The position numbers were made by a program, and so were the translations under genes. Below the pieces are notes generated by a model. It saw only the letters and a list, made by a program, of their open reading frames with translations. It made no database searches and was not told the DNA's origin. This document shows, piece after piece, positions 1 to 6,965 of a stretch of 11,553 bases of DNA. Numbering within the stretch: position 1 is the first letter of the stretch; each line of letters opens with the position of its first letter. Source of the DNA: Lachnospiraceae bacterium (GTDB lineage Bacteria; Bacillota_A; Clostridia; Lachnospirales; Lachnospiraceae); NCBI GenBank assembly GCA_017390645.1, contig JAFPAZ010000118.1:1-11553 (forward strand). The letters are read 5' to 3'.

Positions 1-1365
1 GGAATTCTGTTATCATATACTGTGATTGGTGCAATGGTACAGATGCTAACCATGCAGTCGGGATTTGGATTTACGGTTTCCTTTGATATATTAGCAGGGT
101 TTATAACTGCAATTTTATTACTTGGCATTGTATTTCTAACTACCTGGTCAGCAGCAGGGAAAATAAAAAAATTGCAGCCAATTCTTGCTATCAGGGGAGG
201 AGAAAACGGAACACATTCCACGAAAAATCATTTCCCTATGGATAAAACCAATGGAAACATACAAATTCTTCTGATTTTAAAGAGAGTATGTGGTCAGGCA
301 AGGCAGAATATACTGTTGTTCGTGGTTTCCTTTGCAATGATGGGACTAATTGCTTTTGCCGGTACATTGTTTTATAATATTGTCATGAAACCGGAGAATT
401 TTCTTAAGACATTATCAGAAGAAACACCGGATGTAATGTTGCAGGTTAGTATGGATAATAAAAATGCTCTGAAAAATACATTATTGGAAAATTCAAAGGT
501 TCGTCAGGTACTTTCTTATGGGATAGAAAATATCAAAATGGAAAATGATAGTACAACAGTTTTTGTCTGTGAGGATTTTTCAAAGGTAAAGAATGATTTG
601 TGTTATGAGGGAAGAAATCCGGAGACTGAATTGGAAATCGCCATGGGAAGTGCTTTTCAGGAAGAATATCAGTTAGGGGACAAGATAGAGATTTCTTCTG
701 ATAATGGTAAAGTAACTTATGAAATTGTCGGTTTTGTTCAAAGTGTAAACAATTCCGGTAATGTTTGTGAATTGACAGAAGAAGGGTACTTAAGGATAAA
801 AAATGATGCAACTTTCCAATCTCTTTATTTGTATTTGGAAGAAGGAGTAAATGTAGAAGAGTTGATAGAAGAACTCGAAAATCATCATGGTACGGAAATT
901 TTGCAAACAATCAATAATGTGAAAATGATGAAAACTACTTCGGATATGTATTCTGGTATTGTAAAAATAGCAGTAACAGCAGTACTTGTTCTTACAACTT
1001 TGATTATTTTCCTGATTTTATATGTAATTATTAAATCCATGATGATAAAGAACAGGCAGGAATTAGGAATTTATAAGGCAATGGGATATTCCAGCAGACA
1101 GCTGATATTTCAGATGGCAGGAAGTTTCCTTCCTGTAATAGGCGGTTCTTCGGTGGTGTCTGCAGTACTTGGCTGTATATATATGCCACACATTAATAAT
1201 TTGATATTTTCCATGGTAGGGGCCATGAAAAATTATTGCGAAGTATCTTTCGGGGTTTTAATTTTGTTTGCTTTGATACAGACAGTAATTAGTTTTGTTC
1301 TTTGTATATGCTTGGCATTGCCTGTGAAGAAGATATCAGCATATTCATTGATAAAAGATGTATAG
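1..1365 (+). CDS. ABC transporter permease, FtsX/MacB type, C-terminal part (5' end outside window)
   Basis: The reading frame is open from base 1, so this is the last 454 residues of a longer protein. It would export or act on a substrate across the cytoplasmic membrane together with an ATPase that is not in the window. Numbering from the window edge, hydrophobic segments lie at about 31-49, 103-125, 322-345, 372-394 and 417-441. A large hydrophilic, presumably extracytoplasmic region lies between the second and third. The stretch after segment three (IKNRQELGIYKAMGYSSRQL) is the typical cytoplasmic coupling loop of FtsX-domain permeases. The basic tail before residue 60 (KIKKLQPILAIRGGE) looks like the end of a first FtsX domain, so the full protein probably has two, as in the roughly 800-residue Firmicutes family. 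The substrate cannot be told. It ends 59 bases before the HTH regulator, which may control it. Confidence 0.9.
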   Translation, partial: GILLSYTVIGAMVQMLTMQSGFGFTVSFDILAGFITAILLLGIVFLTTWSAAGKIKKLQPILAIRGGENGTHSTKNHFPMDKTNGNIQILLILKRVCGQARQNILLFVVSFAMMGLIAFAGTLFYNIVMKPENFLKTLSEETPDVMLQVSMDNKNALKNTLLENSKVRQVLSYGIENIKMENDSTTVFVCEDFSKVKNDLCYEGRNPETELEIAMGSAFQEEYQLGDKIEISSDNGKVTYEIVGFVQSVNNSGNVCELTEEGYLRIKNDATFQSLYLYLEEGVNVEELIEELENHHGTEILQTINNVKMMKTTSDMYSGIVKIAVTAVLVLTTLIIFLILYVIIKSMMIKNRQELGIYKAMGYSSRQLIFQMAGSFLPVIGGSSVVSAVLGCIYMPHINNLIFSMVGAMKNYCEVSFGVLILFALIQTVISFVLCICLALPVKKISAYSLIKDV

Positions 1366-1424
1366 AAGTTTCCGGTAAATGAAAACAGATAATATTACGA
1401 AAATATATGTGGAGGAAATGAAAT

Positions 1425-2303
1425 ATGGATTTCGGAGCAAAATTAAAGGAAATTAGAAAAAATGAAGGATTATCCCAGGAACAATTGGCAGATAAAATAG
1501 GAGTGTCAAGACAGGCCATTACCAAATGGGAAACAGGACGGGCGCTACCGGATATGGAAAATATGATCATACTGGCAGAAATTTTTAAAACAACCCTGGA
1601 TGAACTGGTGTCTCAGGCTATACCGCAATATCAGAAAAAGAAGGAGGTATATACTAGTGAGACGGTTTATGATATCGATTGTTCTAAACATTTTGACATT
1701 CATTTTGGAGCTGCCCAAACCATTGTGATTTGTGGAGGGAAAGATGAAAAACTTCATGTGAAACTGGAATCGGAAACCATGGAAGATTTACATCATGTTA
1801 TAAAGGTAAAACTGGACGAACATAAAAATAAACTGGATGTGGATTGTATTAAACAAAAGGGATTAAGTAAGTACGAAATTGGAGAAGCTGTTTCTGTTAC
1901 CATTTCCTTGCCGGAAGGATATACAGAGCATTGTGAATTGGCTGCAGATGCTAAAATGGTTTATATGACCGGACTTGCTTTAAAACGTCTGGAATATGAC
2001 GGTGTGGCAGAACAGGTTTTTATTACAGAATGTAGTGGAAGCTTTGAATTTACTTCAAAATCAGATTATGAAATTACCATAGATGAAATACATGGTAGAT
2101 TGGAGATAAATCAATGGCGGGCAAATTGTATGGTTCATATAAAAGAAGGAGCCGATTGTAAATTAAAAAATACAGGAAGAAAATGTCAGGTTTATTGTCA
2201 GAAAAATGGTGAACGATGTGAATATGCTTTTCTTGAGACAAGTGAAAATGAGCTTTGTGTTGCCGGAATTGGTTCGGAAATGATAGTGGACATTGTTTCA
2301 TGA
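1425..2303 (+). CDS. XRE-family HTH transcriptional regulator fused to a DUF4097-like beta-rich region
   Basis: The protein has 292 residues. Residues about 6-62 form an HTH_3 (Cro/C1, XRE) DNA-binding domain with the hallmark LSQEQLADKIGVSRQAITKW and the following PDMENMIILAEIF. From about residue 80 the protein changes to alternating hydrophobic/polar strands with repeated short beta motifs (for example VSVTISLPEG and SGSFEFTSKSDYEITIDEIHG). This resembles the DUF4097 putative-adhesin/beta-helix fold normally found as a separate protein. No membrane segment is visible, so it should be cytoplasmic. The start is fixed by GGAGG at 1411-1415, nine bases before the ATG. It follows the permease gene on the same strand and may regulate it; this is inference from position only. 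The function of the C-terminal part (ligand sensing or oligomerisation) is unknown. The HTH call is firm; the DUF4097 resemblance is by eye. Confidence 0.88.
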   Translation: MDFGAKLKEIRKNEGLSQEQLADKIGVSRQAITKWETGRALPDMENMIILAEIFKTTLDELVSQAIPQYQKKKEVYTSETVYDIDCSKHFDIHFGAAQTIVICGGKDEKLHVKLESETMEDLHHVIKVKLDEHKNKLDVDCIKQKGLSKYEIGEAVSVTISLPEGYTEHCELAADAKMVYMTGLALKRLEYDGVAEQVFITECSGSFEFTSKSDYEITIDEIHGRLEINQWRANCMVHIKEGADCKLKNTGRKCQVYCQKNGERCEYAFLETSENELCVAGIGSEMIVDIVS

Positions 2304-2352
2304 AATGATATAGATAAAAAATAGGATATGTGATAGATGTTTTGTTAGTAAA

Positions 2353-2372
2353 TATCGAAAAAATATTCGATA
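2353..2372. repeat. Perfect 7-bp inverted repeat in the intergenic region upstream of the EAL gene
   Basis: TATCGAA (2353-2359) and TTCGATA (2366-2372) are perfect complements with a 6-base spacer. The symmetry and size fit a dimeric regulator binding site. It lies about 130 bases upstream of the EAL promoter and 50 bases after the HTH regulator stop. There is no T-run after it, so it is not a usual terminator. Which protein binds it, if any, is unknown. Confidence 0.45.
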
Positions 2373-2436
2373 ATATAACGAAAAATCTGTATAAGTAGTA
2401 ATGAAATTTCATATGTGCCGGATTGATAAGGAAAAA

Positions 2437-2505
2437 TACTACGAAAAATTCATAAAAATTCGTCAAAAATCAAAAAAATATGGAAAGTCTTTGAATTTCG
2501 TAGTA
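2437..2505. repeat. Long-spaced inverted repeat whose right arm enters the EAL gene -10 box
   Basis: TACTACGAAA (2437-2446) is the exact reverse complement of TTTCGTAGTA (2496-2505). With a two-base offset the match continues with TTCA at 2449-2452 and TGAA at 2492-2495. The right arm overlaps the first bases of the TATAAT box at 2504-2509. This is what an operator pair (looping) or a repressor site over a promoter would look like. A role as an operator is inference. Confidence 0.45.
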
Positions 2506-2509
2506 TAAT
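2481..2509 (+). promoter_or_regulatory. Probable sigma-A promoter of the EAL-domain gene
   Basis: A perfect TATAAT at 2504-2509 is preceded, with a 17-bp spacer, by TGGAAA (2481-2486; four of six matches to TTGACA). Transcription would start near 2516, about 36 bases before the ATG at 2552. The weak -35 and the inverted repeat across the -10 suggest regulated expression. Confidence 0.6.
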
Positions 2510-2551
2510 GATAATATCTTTGAGAATGTGAAAAAAAGAAAGGAGGCACGT

Positions 2552-4474
2552 ATGAATATTCAGTTGCAGATTTGCGGAATTGTAATTTTGTCAATACTAC
2601 TGTTTTTCTATCATGGGCAAAAAAGATTAAATTTACGTACGGAAATTGCTTTTTCAAGATGTTTTAACGGTGTTTTGATTTCTTTATTATTGGATGTTGT
2701 CTCTATTGTGTGTATTACATATATGGATTCCTTGCTGATGATTTTTGTGAAACTAATTTGTAAAATATATCCGGTTTCACTTGTTGTGGTAGTGTATTTT
2801 GCGTTGGTTTATGTTTGTGCGGACATTTGTTATGATGTGGCAAGGTATAAAAAACTTGCACGGGGTTATGGTATCTTTACCTTGTTTTCAGCTGTTGCGA
2901 TTTTAGCAACACCGATTGGTATTTATAGGAATATTGCCCAAAGGGATGTTCATACATATGGAATTAGTATTTATGTTACATATTTTTGTGCTGTGGTTTT
3001 AATGCTTTCGATATTTTATCAGCTTATAAAAGAAAGAAAAAAAATTAACCCCGTCAGAAAGAAGGCAATGTGGCTTTGGATTGTTTTATGGACCATGGCA
3101 GCAGTGCTTCAGATACTTTTGGAAAATAAGGTGTTATTGGTTGGATTTACCGCAGCCATCGGAATGATGATTGTGTATCTGATGCTTGAGAATCCTATGG
3201 CTAATATCGACAGAAATACTGGTTTATATAATCAGAATGTGATGCTTCATTATGTCAGACAGCTATATGGAGAAAAGCGGGATTTTAGTGTATTATCCAT
3301 TTCTTTTGAACATACGCCGGGAAATAACACTGTTACCAAGGCTGATTTAATGATGAGGACAGAAATTTTAAGATATCTTCAAAGTATACCTAAGGCAGTT
3401 GTATTTAAAAATGTAGAAGATGAACTTATTCTGATTTTTAAAGACACTAAGTGGGCTGAGGAAGGTGTTCTTCAGATTGTGGAAAGATTTTCAAAAGGAT
3501 TTGGATATGGCAATTTAGTGGAAGAGTCAGATTTTATAGAAAAGGAACGAGTTCCGAATTGCTATTATATTCATGTACCGAATGCAAATGTAGTGAAACA
3601 GGTGGGGGATTTATTCTATCTGCTTCGTTACACCAGAGAGAACAGTACGGAATTAGATAATAATCGTCTTTTAAAAGTGAGCCAGAAGATGGTTGAGAAG
3701 ATGTTTTGTGAAAAAGAAATTGAGAATATGATTTTTAGCGCTATGGAAAATGACAGGGTAGAAGTTTTCTATCAGCCGATCTATTCTACAAAAGAGCAGA
3801 GATTTACTTCTGCCGAGGCTTTGTGTCGAATCAGGGATGAAAAGGGTAATTTGGTTCCGCCGGGTGCTTTTATTCCGGTTGCTGAAAAGAATGGAATGAT
3901 TTTACGACTAGGAGAAATAGTTTTTGATAAAGTTTGCAGATTTATCAAGGAAAATCGAATAGAACAATATGGAATCCAATATATTGAAGTGAATCTATCT
4001 GTGGTTCAGTGTGCTTTTGAAGGTTTGGCGTCAAGTTATATTGATATTATGGAAAGGCATAGTGTAAATCCTCGGTTTATCAATCTTGAAATTACCGAGT
4101 CAGCATCATTGAGTGCGAAAATGACGATGTTAGAAAATATGAAGATATTAATGAATTATGGCGTTGTTTTTTCGCTGGATGATTTTGGAACCGGACAGTC
4201 TAATTTGAATTATATTGTGGACATGCCTGTAGATATTGTGAAATTTGACAAAGATATGATACGTGCTTACTTTGAAAATAAGAAAGCAAAGTATGTTATG
4301 GATGCAGCAATGCATATGATTCAGGGAATGAAATTAGAAATTGTTTCGGAGGGAATTGAAACTGAAAAACAGTTCGAAACCATGAAGAATTTACAGATTG
4401 CATATATTCAGGGATTTTATTTTTCTAAGCCTTTGCCGGAAGTGGAATATCTGGAATTTATGAACCGTGCATAA
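2552..4474 (+). CDS. Membrane-bound c-di-GMP phosphodiesterase (7TM-type sensor, degenerate GGDEF, intact EAL)
   Basis: The protein has 640 residues. Residues 1-211 contain about seven hydrophobic helices (first at about 5-21, last at about 195-211), probably an integral-membrane sensor. Residues about 214-370 are a decayed GGDEF domain: the entry motif NIDRNTGLYNQN is kept but the active-site loop reads NVEDE at 287-291, so no cyclase activity is expected. Residues about 395-635 are an EAL domain that hydrolyses c-di-GMP to pGpG. The expected metal and catalytic residues are all present: E422 (EAL), N481, E513, D543/D544 (DDFGTG), K564, E600 and Q620. The ATG at 2552 is chosen because AGGAGG (2541-2546) lies five bases upstream; an in-frame GTG at 2528 lies upstream of that ribosome site and has none of its own. 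The gene stands alone between its own promoter and terminator. The phosphodiesterase call rests on motif integrity; the sensed signal is unknown. Confidence 0.93.
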   Translation: MNIQLQICGIVILSILLFFYHGQKRLNLRTEIAFSRCFNGVLISLLLDVVSIVCITYMDSLLMIFVKLICKIYPVSLVVVVYFALVYVCADICYDVARYKKLARGYGIFTLFSAVAILATPIGIYRNIAQRDVHTYGISIYVTYFCAVVLMLSIFYQLIKERKKINPVRKKAMWLWIVLWTMAAVLQILLENKVLLVGFTAAIGMMIVYLMLENPMANIDRNTGLYNQNVMLHYVRQLYGEKRDFSVLSISFEHTPGNNTVTKADLMMRTEILRYLQSIPKAVVFKNVEDELILIFKDTKWAEEGVLQIVERFSKGFGYGNLVEESDFIEKERVPNCYYIHVPNANVVKQVGDLFYLLRYTRENSTELDNNRLLKVSQKMVEKMFCEKEIENMIFSAMENDRVEVFYQPIYSTKEQRFTSAEALCRIRDEKGNLVPPGAFIPVAEKNGMILRLGEIVFDKVCRFIKENRIEQYGIQYIEVNLSVVQCAFEGLASSYIDIMERHSVNPRFINLEITESASLSAKMTMLENMKILMNYGVVFSLDDFGTGQSNLNYIVDMPVDIVKFDKDMIRAYFENKKAKYVMDAAMHMIQGMKLEIVSEGIETEKQFETMKNLQIAYIQGFYFSKPLPEVEYLEFMNRA

Positions 4475-4479
4475 AAAAG

Positions 4480-4518
4480 AGAACGATTAGTGATAAAGGA
4501 ATGCTAATCGTTCTTTTT
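4480..4518 (+). terminator. Rho-independent terminator of the EAL gene
   Basis: AGAACGATTAG (4480-4490) pairs perfectly with CTAATCGTTCT (4504-4514), an 11-bp stem with a 13-base loop, and is followed by a T-run up to 4518. It begins six bases after the stop codon at 4472-4474. A-residues before the stem also make it plausible in the reverse direction. Confidence 0.9.
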
Positions 4519-4548
4519 GCATTTATTTTAAGTAAAATTAAGGTTGAA

Positions 4549-4584
4549 GTTCAGGCAGAAATAGTAACTATGGAGTTGCTGAAC
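4549..4584. repeat. Imperfect stem-loop in the intergenic region before the kinase promoter
   Basis: GTTCAG (4549-4554) pairs with CTGAAC (4579-4584), and CAG/TTG extend it past a one-base bulge. Inside, ATAG and CTAT can form a small second hairpin. An 8-bp palindrome ACACGTGT (4583-4590) touches its right edge. It lies upstream of the kinase promoter, so it is not in that gene's leader. It could be an operator or a transcript-end structure; no function is shown. The rest of 4520-4638 holds no gene that I can see. Confidence 0.3.
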
Positions 4585-4638
4585 ACGTGTGGACGATAGA
4601 ACTATTGGTGGAAAAGGGGGCTTTTTTTTATAGAATGA

Positions 4639-4667
4639 TTGAAAAGGAAGGGCATTTCTGATATAAT
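4639..4667 (+). promoter_or_regulatory. Sigma-A promoter of the hybrid histidine kinase gene
   Basis: TTGAAA (4639-4644), a 17-bp spacer and a perfect TATAAT (4662-4667). Transcription would start near 4674, giving a leader of about 34 bases to the ATG at 4708. It also rules out the longer in-frame start at 4639, because that codon is part of the -35 box. Confidence 0.85.
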
Positions 4668-4707
4668 AGTTCTAATAGTGAGTATAGATAAAGAAGGTGG
4701 TGTGCTA

Positions 4708-6321
4708 ATGCAGATAAGAGAAAATGAAATTATATTACAAAAAAATGAATATGATGAAATTATTCAGGAAAACGAGAAGTTTTTAACTGCAGCAAGCATG
4801 GCTTTTTCAAGTATATGGGAGATAAACTTTGAAGATGGTTACATGAAGAAGTATTCGGAAAGTTCTGAATATATTTATAATCAGAATGATTATATGCATA
4901 TCAGCCAGTATTACCTGAGAGAGTTAGATTATATTAATTATGAAGAACAAGAAAGGTTTGCTGCGGAAATGGAACCTTCCGTGATACAGGAGGAACTAAA
5001 GAAAAGTCAGCAGTTAGTAAGAGAATACCGCTTGAAAAAATTTGATGGAAGATATTGCTGGACACAGTATATTTTAAAGAGAGTTTCTGATGATTATGAA
5101 AATGTGGTATTGCTTTTAAAGAGGAACATTCAGGATGAAAAGGATATGCAGGATAATTTGAAAGAGTCCCTGCAAAAAGCAGAATTCGGTAATCTTGAAA
5201 AGATGGACTTTTTATCAAGAATCTCTCATGAAATGCGTACGAGATTAAATGTAATCAGTGGTTTGACCCAATTGTCAAGAATGGTAGAGCCATCAGAAGA
5301 AATAAAAGAGAATTTATATAATATCGAACAGTCTGCCAATGCCTTAAGTGATTTGATAAATCATGCTTTTGAGTTCTCTATGATGGAAGAAGATAAGGTG
5401 CAGTTACAGGCACAGAAATTTAATTTAAAAGATATGCTTCTTATGTTAGAACATGAGATGAAGGAGAAGAGCAGGGAAAGAGGATTAGAATTTATTCTGG
5501 AAGAAATTAAATTGCAACATTATATTTATCTTTTTGATCAGGATAAAATCATTCAGATACTAAAACATTTGATTGCAAATGCAGTGAAGTTTAATCGTGT
5601 GGGAGGTTATGTAAAACTTTCTGTAGAAGAAAAAGAAGTTAGGGATAATAAGGCATATATTACATATATCGTGGAAGATAATGGAATTGGGATGAGTGAA
5701 GAATTCCAAAAAACCCAGATGTACCATTTATATCAACAGGAAAGAAATTCTAATTTGCCGGAGATTATGGGCGTGGGATTAGGACTGGCATTGACAAAGA
5801 GTATTGTATCTTTGTTAGGTGGTAATATACAGGTTTCTAGTAAATTAGACAGAGGAACTAAGATTACAGTCACCATACCGCAACTTATTTGTGATGGTGA
5901 AGTATCTGTGGAACAAAATGTTCATCAGCAATATGATTTTTCGGGGAAAAAAGCATTGGTGGTTGAGGATAATGAGATAAATATAAATATTGTTAGTGCT
6001 TTTTTAAATCAGACAGGAATTGTTTATGATATTGCCAGAAACGGTGAAGAGGCAGTTTCGAAGTTCCGGTTGTCCCGAGAGAATGAATACAATGTAATAT
6101 TGATGGATATTAAGATGCCAATTTTAAGTGGAACAGAGGCTGCAAAACAGATTCGTTCCATGAATAGGGAAGATGCACTTACTGTTCCGATATTTGCTAT
6201 GACAGCAAATGTATTGCAGGAAGATGTGGCGAAGGTATTTAGTTCAGGAATGAATGACCATATTTCAAAACCGATTATGATGAATGATTTATTTTATCGA
6301 TTGAACCGGGTTTTGGGATAA
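4708..6321 (+). CDS. Cytoplasmic hybrid sensor histidine kinase (PAS - HisKA - HATPase_c - REC)
   Basis: The protein has 537 residues with no signal peptide or membrane segment, so it should sense an internal signal. Residues about 20-145 look like a PAS fold (RLKKFDGRYCWTQYIL near the end), followed by a short coiled linker. The dimerisation/H-box contains FLSRISHEMRTRLN with His174 as phosphoacceptor; the usual Pro of HE-x-RTP is Arg. The ATPase domain has an N-box (HLIANAVKFN), G1 (VEDNGIGM) and G2 (GVGLGLALTKSIV). The C-terminal receiver domain (about 415-535) keeps acidic E420/D421, phospho-acceptor Asp467 (LMDIKMP), the Thr of FAMTANV and the Lys of ISKPI. The ATG at 4708 follows an AAGGTGG ribosome site (4694-4700). 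There is no output domain and no separate response regulator in the window, so phosphate must pass to a partner encoded elsewhere. The call is firm; the signal and output are unknown. Confidence 0.95.
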   Translation: MQIRENEIILQKNEYDEIIQENEKFLTAASMAFSSIWEINFEDGYMKKYSESSEYIYNQNDYMHISQYYLRELDYINYEEQERFAAEMEPSVIQEELKKSQQLVREYRLKKFDGRYCWTQYILKRVSDDYENVVLLLKRNIQDEKDMQDNLKESLQKAEFGNLEKMDFLSRISHEMRTRLNVISGLTQLSRMVEPSEEIKENLYNIEQSANALSDLINHAFEFSMMEEDKVQLQAQKFNLKDMLLMLEHEMKEKSRERGLEFILEEIKLQHYIYLFDQDKIIQILKHLIANAVKFNRVGGYVKLSVEEKEVRDNKAYITYIVEDNGIGMSEEFQKTQMYHLYQQERNSNLPEIMGVGLGLALTKSIVSLLGGNIQVSSKLDRGTKITVTIPQLICDGEVSVEQNVHQQYDFSGKKALVVEDNEININIVSAFLNQTGIVYDIARNGEEAVSKFRLSRENEYNVILMDIKMPILSGTEAAKQIRSMNREDALTVPIFAMTANVLQEDVAKVFSSGMNDHISKPIMMNDLFYRLNRVLG

Positions 6322-6363
6322 GAAATGATCTATCCGGTGGCGGTTCGGGTTCTATATTTGAAA

Positions 6364-6373
6364 ATTCCGGAAT
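6364..6373. promoter_or_regulatory. 10-bp perfect palindrome, possible operator upstream of the flavin reductase operon
   Basis: ATTCCGGAAT is fully self-complementary and lies 43 bases before the flavin reductase ATG. The 95-base gap around it shows no convincing -35/-10 pair and no terminator, so the downstream genes might partly be read through from the kinase promoter. A regulatory role is a guess based on symmetry and position. Confidence 0.2.
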
Positions 6374-6416
6374 AGCATTTAGAGGATGAAGAAAAAAGAA
6401 GTGGAAAGGAAAAAAT

Positions 6417-6935
6417 ATGAAATTCCAAGAAAGAAAAATAGAGGAAATGCAGGTAAATCCCTTTCAATTGATAGGAAAGGAATGGATGCTTATTACTGCA
6501 GGCACTGAAGAGAAAGCAAATACCATGACAGCCAGTTGGGGTGGAATGGGAGTGTTTTGGGGCAAGAATGTAATTACTACATACATTCGGCCACAAAGAT
6601 ATACCAAACGATTTATTGATACGAATGATACATTTTCAGTTTCTTTTTTTAGCGAAGAATATAAGAAAATACTTGCTTATTGTGGAAAAGTATCAGGAAA
6701 AGATGAAGATAAAATAAAGAATGCAAAGTTATCAACCTGCTTTTATGAAGGTACTCCATATTTTGAAGAAGCAAAATTAGTATTTATTTGTAGGAAAATG
6801 TGTGAAGGAGAAATAAAACCGGAATTATTTATTGATAAAGAAGCAGATGAGAAGTGGTATCCGCAAAAAGATTATCACAGAATGTATATGGGTGAGATAC
6901 TTGCCATTCTTGAAAAAACAGAAAAGACTGAATAA
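6417..6935 (+). CDS. Flavin reductase family protein (FMN-binding split barrel)
   Basis: The protein has 172 residues, the usual size for small stand-alone members of the Flavin_Reduct family. These bind FMN and typically reduce free flavin with NAD(P)H or act as flavoprotein oxidoreductases in the cytoplasm. The signature is ANTMTASWGGMGVFWGKNV followed by YIRPQRYTKRFI and DTFSVSFF at about residues 36-80, the segment that contacts the flavin phosphate and ring. The ending YMGEILAILEK is also typical. The start is supported by AAAGGA at 6405-6410, six bases before the ATG. It is the first of three closely spaced genes; the next starts 30 bases after its stop. The physiological substrate cannot be told from sequence. 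Confidence 0.9.
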   Translation: MKFQERKIEEMQVNPFQLIGKEWMLITAGTEEKANTMTASWGGMGVFWGKNVITTYIRPQRYTKRFIDTNDTFSVSFFSEEYKKILAYCGKVSGKDEDKIKNAKLSTCFYEGTPYFEEAKLVFICRKMCEGEIKPELFIDKEADEKWYPQKDYHRMYMGEILAILEKTEKTE

Positions 6936-6965
6936 TAAAAAGATATATGAGGTGCAAATCGAAGA

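Noticed and set aside
2528..2551. Upstream GTG start for the EAL protein
   Set aside because: It lies before the AGGAGG that serves the ATG at 2552 and has no ribosome site of its own.
4549..4638. c-di-GMP or other riboswitch between the EAL and kinase genes
   Set aside because: None of the conserved core sequences that I know for GEMM-type or other common riboswitches is present, and the hairpin lies upstream of the kinase promoter.
4639..4707. Longer N-terminus for the hybrid kinase
   Set aside because: The TTG at 4639 is the -35 box and the -10 box lies downstream at 4662-4667, so this part is not transcribed. The ATG at 4708 has a ribosome site.
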